Shown one piece after another: positions 1 through 6,220 of a stretch of 29,237 nt of DNA. The position numbers and the translations under genes were made by a program. A model generated the notes under the pieces. It was not told where the DNA came from and did not search any database. It saw only the letters and a list, made by a program, of their open reading frames with translations. The stretch spans positions 1-29,237 of the forward strand of contig PJAB01000341.1 in NCBI GenBank assembly GCA_002887195.1. Reading direction: 5' to 3'. This stretch comes from Chrysochromulina parva (Eukaryota; Haptophyta; Prymnesiales; Chrysochromulinaceae). The stretch's first letter is position 1. Each line of letters begins with the position of its first letter.

Positions 1-317
1 GCCAGAAGCTCGTGAGCCAGCTGTAGAATCGACACATACAACACAACACGTGAGCCACAACCAGGCGAGCGCACGTGCGCCCACGTGTCTAGGCGCGCGT
101 CAAAGTGGACCATGTCTCCCGTGGCCTGGCCCACAGGCAAGGGTCGCAATGTGCCCCGCAGTTCTGACTCCGTCCGACACATGCCGTGCTGCCCCACGAT
201 TCTGTGCCATAAATTTCGATTTTGCTTCATGCACATGCAAAATGTGGACCGCCGCCACACGACACTCTGCGATCAGCGCTGCCGAGTCAGCGCTCTTGTG
301 CTGTGTTGCCACCGAGG

Positions 318-989
318 TCATGGTGAGAACACCTTGCCTTGCTGGAAGGGACGGGACGAGAAGGAATCTGCGGGTGGCGCACACAGCAGGCAGGAGCATT
401 CGGCACAAGACAGAGGATCGGGATCGGTCGTCGAGAGTTCGGGATGGGCACATGTTCGAGAAGGGAGCCGCGTACGGCATAATTTCGGCGCCCTCATCGC
501 TGGGAACCTGGCAAAGTGCGACGGAGTGACCATAATCGCTGCTGGCGTCTTCAGTGGCTGGAATGGACGTCCCTCAGTGCGCAGGCCCATCACCACGCCC
601 TCAAAGTTACCACGCAGAATGCCCGTGTGCCCGGCGCTCGCTGGGATACCAAAGGCGGGCTTGGGAGGAGACTCGAGCTGCCGCATCGATCCACGAATCT
701 GCCCATTGCTGAAGTTGTCGGGCTGCTCTAGTAGGCTGAGCCGCTGCGGCGACCACCATGAGGGCGCATTGCGCATATTCTGACTGAGGCTCGAGTACTC
801 CAAATCCATCGGCGTCGTGAGCGGCTGCGTGAAGCCGCGCGCGTCCACTGCCCAGCGTCCCGTGCTGTGCCACGACATCTCGCTGAGGCCTTGGTGAGCG
901 GCTTGGGGCTCGCGGCCGTCGCGGGGCCGCTCGGGAGACTTTCCGGGGCCCGGGGCACGGAAGAAGCGAAACTGTGTGTTCTTGGGGTT
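318..989 (-). CDS. Hypothetical protein, incomplete gene model
   Basis: I do not recognise the family. On the minus strand a reading frame with strong G/C third-position preference runs from about 989 down to about 515. The first usable ATG is at 878 (MSWHSTGRWAVDARGF), and the same frame stays open upstream to 989, where an in-frame TAG is part of a possible splice acceptor (GTTTAG, then AAC). Visible pieces include SLSQNMRNAPSWW, a Pro-rich segment and FGIPASAGHTGILRGN. Below about 520 codon bias fades, and AGGTTC near 513 could be a splice donor, so the listed end (stop at 318) is probably read-through of an intron. A second stretch on the same strand (start ATG near 306, stop near 100) may be a later exon. 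The gene is divergent from the hydroxylase-glycosyltransferase, and a (CAAGT)n tract lies between them. Confidence 0.4.
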   Translation of the reverse strand, partial: NPKNTQFRFFRAPGPGKSPERPRDGREPQAAHQGLSEMSWHSTGRWAVDARGFTQPLTTPMDLEYSSLSQNMRNAPSWWSPQRLSLLEQPDNFSNGQIRGSMRQLESPPKPAFGIPASAGHTGILRGNFEGVVMGLRTEGRPFQPLKTPAAIMVTPSHFARFPAMRAPKLCRTRLPSRTCAHPELSTTDPDPLSCAECSCLLCAPPADSFSSRPFQQGKVFSP

Positions 990-1030
990 CTAAACACGAT
1001 TGGCTGTGAAGCGAAGCAAGTTGTTCATGG

Positions 1031-1049
1031 CAAGTCAAGTCAAGTCGAG
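1031..1049. promoter_or_regulatory. (CAAGT)n tract at a divergent gene start
   Basis: Three consecutive CAAGT units followed by CGAG lie about 85 bases upstream of the plus-strand ATG at 1133 and just upstream of the minus-strand gene. The same pentamer array recurs at two other divergent starts (9011-9034 and 16268-16294). A promoter role is inferred from position only. Confidence 0.4.
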
Positions 1050-1132
1050 GTTGGCTCATCGGAAATTCGTAACTACCCTATTCCCCCCTTTCGCTGGGTG
1101 GCGACGGCAAAGCGCGCGTCCTCTTGTACGTC

Positions 1133-3928
1133 ATGGCCGACCGCGTAGGCAGTCTACCCGAGCACCTCCAGCTAAAGATCCTCGCCATGCTTGCGCCACC
1201 ACCGGGCGCGCCGGTGTCCTCTACGCAGCGATCCAGGGCCACGGCTGCCGAGGCTCCTCCTGCACCAATCGCAGCCGACGCACTGGAGCGGTACTCCGCG
1301 TGGGCGCACGGCCTTGCAGCGCGCCTGGTGGCGCACGGCATCACGTGGCAGGACGACGTCCTGCCGAAGAACGCGGCACCGTCCGTGCTGGCTGCCGCGC
1401 AAGCGCTTCCGGAGGACGCGCTGGCTCCTGCCGGCATGAGTGCTTCGGTCGCGCGCTGGCGAGATGCATCGGTGCGTGGCGACAAGATAGGTTGGGTGCC
1501 GCTCGCGCCTGCGGCGGCGGGCACCTCGACGTTTGGAGGCCTGCACGCCGCAGCCGGCTGGGGTGAGCTGCGCGCGGCGCTCTCGCACATCGTCAACGCG
1601 CTCAACCACTCATCGGCGGGTCGAGCTGAGTCCGAGATGCTACGGCTGCCCGAGAAGGTGATGCTGGCGCATTACCCCGAGGGTGCGCGGTACGTGCGCC
1701 ATTCGGACGTCTCGGCCGCGATGAGCCATCGGCGTGTCACTGCCATCTTGTACCTCAATCCAGACTGGGAGCCGTCGCACGGCGGCGAGTTGCTGCTCTA
1801 CCCCTTTGCTGACAGCGCCTCGACCACGGCCGATCCCGCCGCCGCCGTCTGGTCAACCCCACAGCCAGTGGACGACCAGGGCAATGTGGTCGTCGCGCCG
1901 CGCTTGGGGCGACTGCTACTCTTCGACTCGCACGTGGAGCACGAGGTGTGCGTGACCCACCGGCCGCGGTGGGCCATCACCGCGTGGCTCTCCCTCGACC
2001 GCTCGAGCGAGAGCGAGAGCGCCGTCTCGAGCAGCGCCGTCTCGAGCAGCGCCGTGCCGAGCAGCGCCGTCTCGAGCAACGCCGTCTCTAGCAGCGCCGT
2101 CTCGAGCAGCGCCGTGTCGAGCAGCGCCGTCTCGAGCAGCGCCGTCTCGAGCAGCGCCGTGCCGAGCAGCGCCACCGCCTCCTCTGCCGATGCCGCCACT
2201 GCTGGCCCCACAGCGCCGCCGTCCGCTCTGTTGCCGGCTGATGAGCCTGTGGCCGTCGATGCGCGTGACGCTGCCACCGTAGCGCCCGCCTCGCAGGCCG
2301 CAGCGTCCGCCTCGGCAGTCGCGACGACCACGTTGCCCGACACGGCGCGGCCCTTGAGTCGTCGTGTCGATTGCATGCCGCAGCATGTCGCTTGCAAGCT
2401 CCCTCGAATCTTCGTGTCGATTGCAAGCTACCGCGACCCCGAAGCACCGCATACGCTTCACAACCTCTTCGCGCAGGCGGCGGCACCGTCGCGCGTCTTC
2501 GCGGGCGTGTGCTTCCAGTGCAGCCTCGAGGGGGACGAGGACGCCGACTGCCTCGACCTCTCGGCGCTGCGCCCGGAGTGGACGGCCAATGTGCGCGAGC
2601 TGCGTGTGCCGTGGCGGGAGGCACGCGGACCCGTGTGGGCGCGCTTCCTTATCCAGACGAAGTTGCTCGGGGACGAGGAGTACTTGCTGCAGATCGACTC
2701 GCACACGCGGTTCGTACCCTCGTGGGACGCCAAGCTGCTTGCGATGCTCGGCCGTTGCCCCTCCCCCAAGCCCATCCTCACCACGTACCCGCTGCCATAC
2801 GAGGGCGAGGGCACGGCGGCTACCCTCTCTCGTGAGACGCGGCTGACCCTGCTGTGCACGCGCACGTCCGCCGTTTGCACCGAGGTCGCCGAGGGTGCTC
2901 AGGACGGCGTCGATGGTGCTCAGGACGGCGCCGATGTCGCCGAGGGTGCTCAGAGCAGCGCGGATGTCGCCGATGGTGCTCAGGACAGCGCCATAAGTGC
3001 TCAGTACGGCGCCGATGGTGCTCAGGACGGCGCCGATGGTGCTCAGAGCAGTGCAGACGGTGCCTTCGGAGCGGACGGCATGCTGCGCTTTCGCGCGCGC
3101 CTCCTCGAGAAGGCGCCCACCTCGCCGCTCCCCACTGCTTTCTGGGCGGCGGGGTTCTCCTTCTCGTCAGCAGCGCTCGCGCGAGAGGTGCCCTACGACC
3201 CGTACCTGCCCTCCCTGCCCTCCCTGCCCTCCCTACCCTACTTACCTGCCCTTACTGCCCTACAGGTGCCCTACGACCCGTACCTGCCCTTTCTCTTCTT
3301 CGGAGAGGAGATCGACGTGGCGGTGCGCTTGCGGGCCTTGGAGGGCCTCTGATGGCCTCCGATGGCCTCTGATGGCCTCTGATGGCCTCTGATGGCCTCT
3401 GATGGACGCGGATGGCCTCTGATGGCCTCTGATGGCCTCTGATGGCGGTTGGACTGCCATCGGGGTGCAGATACGAGCTTGGACGCGCTGATTGCCTCTG
3501 ATGACCTCTGATTGCCTCTGATGACCTCTGATTGCCTAAATCATCAGGTACGAGCTTGGACGCGCGGCTGGGACCTCTTTGCGCCCGACGAGCACCTGGT
3601 GTTCCATAAATGGGAACGTGGACGCCGCAAAGGAACCTTCTGGGAGGTCCCCGGGGGCGCCGAGCTCAAACGACGAGCGCAGGCGCGCGTGCGCAGGCTG
3701 CTGACGGGCAGGCCTCTGTGCGCTCCACCCGAGGAGGCCGCTGATGACAGGTGCAATCACGCGCAATCAGACGCACCCGAAGAGGCCGCTGATGACAGGT
3801 GCAATCACGCGCAATCAGACGCACCCGAGGAGGCCGCTGATGACAGGTGCAATCAGGATTCGCTTGTAGTGGCGCCGAGAGTGACGGATGCTGCGCAGCA
3901 TGATGACGACGGCGGTGGCGACTCGGCA

Positions 3929-3966
<38 letters not shown>

Positions 3967-4273
3967 GGCCAAGCGCATCGAAGAGTCCCTCGCGAGCGCG
4001 CCCGAGCCAAGCGCTCTCGTGTGGGGCGTGGGGCACGTGCGCAGCCTACAATGGTACGAGGCCTTCTCGGGTGTTGACTTTGCGAAGATGCGCGTGAGCC
4101 CGCAGGCAGAGCGCGGCGGCATGCCTGACGAGGCGTGCTTCTGGGATCGGTTCGCCTGCATTGATGCGTGGCTGGAGGCGCGGAGGGACGCGGAGCCAGA
4201 GCCGAGAGCGGGGCCGGGAGGCGGAGACGAGAGAGGGAGACTGAGATCCGAGTCTGAGAGTGAGCGCGAGTAG
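1133..4273 (+). CDS. Fused prolyl 4-hydroxylase (PHD/PhyA-like) and GT60 polypeptide GlcNAc-transferase (Gnt1-like)
   Basis: Model: exons 1133-3187, 3266-3322 and 3548-4273 (945 aa). Start: ATG at 1133 (MADRVGSLPEH). The N-terminal half is a 2-oxoglutarate/Fe(II) dioxygenase of the PHD/EGLN type: a VRGDKIGW segment, iron ligands H190 and D192 (RHSD) and H270 (VEHEV), and 2OG-binding R279 (RWAIT). A Ser-Ala-Val repeat linker leads to a GT60/PF11397 transferase with IFVSIASYRD, the metal-binding DSH at D522-H524, FWAAGFSFS, FFGEEID, WTRGWDLF and a late GVGHVRSLQWYEAFSGVDF. Removing the two introns restores VPYDPYLPFLFFGEEIDVA and then VRAWTRGWD. In Dictyostelium and Toxoplasma, PhyA hydroxylates one Skp1 proline and Gnt1 adds GlcNAc to it. 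The same substrate is inferred here. No signal peptide or membrane segment is seen, which fits a cytosolic enzyme. Repeats interrupt the transferase in two places. Confidence 0.85.
2009..2174 (+). repeat. 15-bp coding minisatellite (Ser-Ser-Ala-Val linker)
   Basis: About eleven copies of a 15-base unit (GCCGTCTCGAGCAGC and close variants) encode alternating SSAVS units between the hydroxylase and glycosyltransferase domains. The unit length is a multiple of three, so copy changes alter linker length without breaking the frame. Confidence 0.85.
2884..3063 (+). repeat. Coding tandem repeat (Ala-Gln-Asp-Gly) inside the GT60 domain
   Basis: Imperfect units based on GGTGCTCAGGACGGCGCCGAT encode (D/E)GAQDGAD and GAQSSAD segments. 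They sit between the conserved TYPLPYEG and DGMLRFRAR blocks of the transferase, so they are an expansion in what is probably a surface loop. Units are 15, 18 or 21 bases, all keeping frame. Confidence 0.75.
3188..3265 (+). mobile_element. 78-bp intron whose 5' part copies the downstream exon
   Basis: The intron begins GTGCCCTACGACCC and ends CTGCCCTACAG. Its first 24 bases are identical to the first 24 bases of the next exon (3266-3289), and AG/GG precedes GT at both copies. The remaining filler is a pyrimidine-rich CCCTGCCCT run. The length is a multiple of three, so reading through would give a redundant VPYDPYLP; splicing leaves a single copy matching the GT60 family. It could be a tandem-duplication intron or an introner insertion with target duplication. 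Confidence 0.7.
3323..3547 (+). other. 225-bp intron containing a minisatellite and an internal exon copy
   Basis: Donor GTGCGC at 3323 and acceptor ATCATCAG at 3547 join phase-0 codons to give EEIDVA-VRAWTRGWD, the expected GT60 sequence. Inside it, 3472-3488 copies the start of the downstream exon (TACGAGCTTGGACGCGC). At this copy the exon's GT is AT, so it cannot serve as a donor now. The 3' end, GATTGCCT followed by CATCAG, resembles that of the intron at 26558-26642. Confidence 0.7.
3341..3446 (+). repeat. 10-bp intronic minisatellite (GATGGCCTCT)n
   Basis: About ten near-perfect copies of GATGGCCTCT lie in the second intron of the fusion gene. A related 20-base unit (GATTGCCTCTGATGACCTCT, two copies plus a partial) follows at about 3490-3537. 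The TGATGGCC unit gives stops in frame with the gene, consistent with this being intron. Confidence 0.85.
3724..3858 (+). repeat. 48-bp tandem repeat (three copies), each carrying AG|GT
   Basis: Three copies of a 48-base unit encode APEEAADDRCNHAQSD. Each copy contains CTGATGACAG|GTGCAATC, so AG|GT recurs at 3750/3751, 3798/3799 and 3846/3847. Any pair could be used as a 48- or 96-base intron without changing frame. Whether splicing happens is unknown. The repeat splits the C-terminal part of the GT60 domain from its GVGHVRSLQWYEAF block. Confidence 0.75.
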
Positions 4274-4771
4274 CGAGAGCGGCCTCCCCGGCTTCGGCCA
4301 TTATAATTGCTTTCATTTGGCGATTTGCCACGGTGCCATGCACGGTGCACGGACGTCCCGGCTCCCGCTCGGACCGCTCGCGTCCTCTAACCGCCAGGCC
4401 CAGGTGGTGGTCCTCGCCCGCTCCACGGCGACTTATTACTATGGCAAACGTCTCACACGACAGAGTCACGGTCAGAGAGTTGTCGTCACCAACACGCGAA
4501 GTGCTGTCGCGAACCGTGACGCGCCCCACCCCGCTGGCATCGCGCAGCTGCCTCTGAAAATGTGCCCAACACGACGCGTGTGCCCCCATACCACCCCGCT
4601 GGTATCGCGCAGAGGAGCACATGGATTTTCGACCGAGGAGAGCCGCCGCTGCCGCCGCCTTTGGCGCGTGCCATTTCGGGCGCGCGCGTGCACACCTGCC
4701 CGAACCGGCGTCCTGGCCCCGAGCCTCACGATCGGTGTACGTGCGCCCGCCCCGGCCCCTGAGCCTCCTCA
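4274..4771. other. Convergent intergenic region
   Basis: This lies between two convergent gene ends and holds no convincing coding sequence. It contains two copies of a 21-base segment (starting CACCCCGCTGG, at 4527 and 4592, one mismatch) and two imperfect copies of GAGCCTC followed by ATCGGT near 4723 and 4759. It probably holds the two 3' untranslated regions. Confidence 0.5.
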
Positions 4772-5674
4772 CTATCGGTTCAAAAAAGACGAGTAGCTGC
4801 TCGTGCCTGGCCGCATCACGGCGAATGCTGCCTCCTTGCGACGGATCGTCTCGAGCTGCTGCGAGCCCTGGAGCACCACCATGGGCTGCAGCACCGCGCC
4901 GTTGGGCATGTTGTATCGGTTCCTGACGGCGCCTTGCGCGTCTTCAAACTTTGTCGCCCACGGATACATGCGCAGCGCGAGGCTCGGGTCTTCAAACTTT
5001 GTCGCCCACGGATACATGCGCAGCGCGAGGCTCGGGTCGCCCTGTGGGCTGCGCGTTGGTGGCGCAAGCTGCTGGACCTGCGGCGGCGGCTGCTGCTCCT
5101 GCGGGTCCGGACGGCGCTGCCCCTTGCTTGATCGGGGGAATTGGTCCATGAACTGCTTGGCGCTGAGCGGCGCCATTGTTGAGGCCGTCCGCGGCGCAAC
5201 GGCAGTCGGCGGCGCCGGCGCGGAGGTTTCACCCTTGTAGTAGCCCACGCCCTTGGTTCCTGACTTGTACTCCCAGCCCGGCCGCGCCCCCGTAAACGTG
5301 CTGGCGGGCGAAAAGGTGGCGTCGGGAACGGCCATTGTGCGTGCCCGCACCGACTCGTCAATTGGCTTGAGCAGGTGCAGTGTAAGATACGCGTGCTGCG
5401 ATTGGCCCACGACGGCCAGAGCGTCGCTGGAGGCGGCGATGCTGTCGATTTTCACGTGCAACGTGTCTTCAACGGGGCCGGGTGCGTACTCAAACAGGGT
5501 CAGCTCGGTCTCATTGATGCCGATCAGAATATCGCCAGCATTCACTCCGTGGCGCTGCGCCAAGGAGCCAGGATGCACTTGGGTGATGACGTGCGTTTGA
5601 GGATCGAGCTGCAGACCGAGAGGCTCATTGGCCTTCGGTATAGCGAGGTGCTGCACAGCAAAAAGTCTGGCCAT
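4772..5674 (-). CDS. PDZ-domain protein with a tandem 17-residue duplication
   Basis: An uninterrupted 300-residue frame on the minus strand, starting MARLFAVQHLAIP. Residues about 15-75 form a PDZ-like fold: PLGLQLDP as carboxylate-binding loop, then ITQVHPGSLAQRHGVNAGDILIGINE, the classic PDZ core. The rest is Pro/Gln-rich with WEYKSGTKGVGYYKGE around residue 135. DPSLALRMYPWATKFED occurs twice head to tail, from an exact 51-bp DNA duplication. No signal peptide or membrane segment is seen. PDZ domains bind C-terminal peptides; the partner and cellular role cannot be told from sequence. The neighbours do not suggest a shared pathway. Confidence 0.7.
   Translation of the reverse strand: MARLFAVQHLAIPKANEPLGLQLDPQTHVITQVHPGSLAQRHGVNAGDILIGINETELTLFEYAPGPVEDTLHVKIDSIAASSDALAVVGQSQHAYLTLHLLKPIDESVRARTMAVPDATFSPASTFTGARPGWEYKSGTKGVGYYKGETSAPAPPTAVAPRTASTMAPLSAKQFMDQFPRSSKGQRRPDPQEQQPPPQVQQLAPPTRSPQGDPSLALRMYPWATKFEDPSLALRMYPWATKFEDAQGAVRNRYNMPNGAVLQPMVVLQGSQQLETIRRKEAAFAVMRPGTSSYSSFLNR
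4938..5039. repeat. Exact 51-bp tandem duplication in the PDZ gene
   Basis: Two adjacent identical 51-base copies (unit containing CTTCAAACTTTGTCGCCCAC on the plus strand) lie in frame in the PDZ gene. With no mismatches, the duplication is recent, or is an assembly artefact. Confidence 0.9.
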
Positions 5675-6220
5675 GAGTGCGTGCGGCCGTTGTTGTCACC
5701 CACCACGAAAGACCATCTCTTCAACGTCCACCTCTGGTGTGCGGACTTCGTCACAGCCTGTTCATGTGAAGACCTGTGGGGATTTTGGAAACTGCTTGCA
5801 CGAAAGGCGAATTGCACGGCCAGATTCAACTGTTGAATGTTGAATCTGGCCAGTCAGACAGTCAGTTGCGTAACGTAACGGCTCCGCACGGCCTCGGTCA
5901 ACGCAATTGAGACGCAAACAAGACGTAGTACCGGAGTCCTCGTTCTCAGGTTCTCTCGGGCAGCACTCCACTCGACTAGATCACTAGAAGCTCCGCCCCG
6001 CGCCACCCCTCCCTAGAGACTGTCGCCGCCCTTGGAGGCCTGAGGCTCCATGAGCCCTTTCTAGAGGATATACTGAAAACTGAATACTCTCAACGAGACT
6101 CGATCTCTCGATGCCCCCGAGCGCACCCATACTTGGCGCGGTACAGCGCGCGGGGGGCGTGACTGGGCCTGGGGGAGCGACCGCCGTTAATCGATTCGAT
6201 TCCGGAGGGAGCTTGACTTT
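5675..6220. other. Intergenic region upstream of the PDZ gene
   Basis: This lies between the PDZ gene start (minus strand) and the end of the GH78-like gene (minus strand). I see no convincing gene. It contains a strong inverted repeat at 5818-5851 and is more AT-rich than the flanking coding sequence. Confidence 0.5.
5818..5851. repeat. 13-bp perfect inverted repeat with 8-nt loop
   Basis: The arms GGCCAGATTCAAC (5818-5830) and GTTGAATCTGGCC (5839-5851) are exact reverse complements around TGTTGAAT. It sits about 145 bases upstream of the PDZ start codon, so a protein-binding palindrome or a 5' UTR hairpin are both possible. Confidence 0.8.

Noticed and set aside
3341..3446. Regular 10-bp repeats as a possible CRISPR-like array
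   Set aside because: There are no unique spacers. It is a minisatellite inside a spliceosomal intron.
3260..3460. Minus-strand peptide with repeated RGHQRPSEAI
   Set aside because: It is the antisense translation of the intronic minisatellite, with no independent support.
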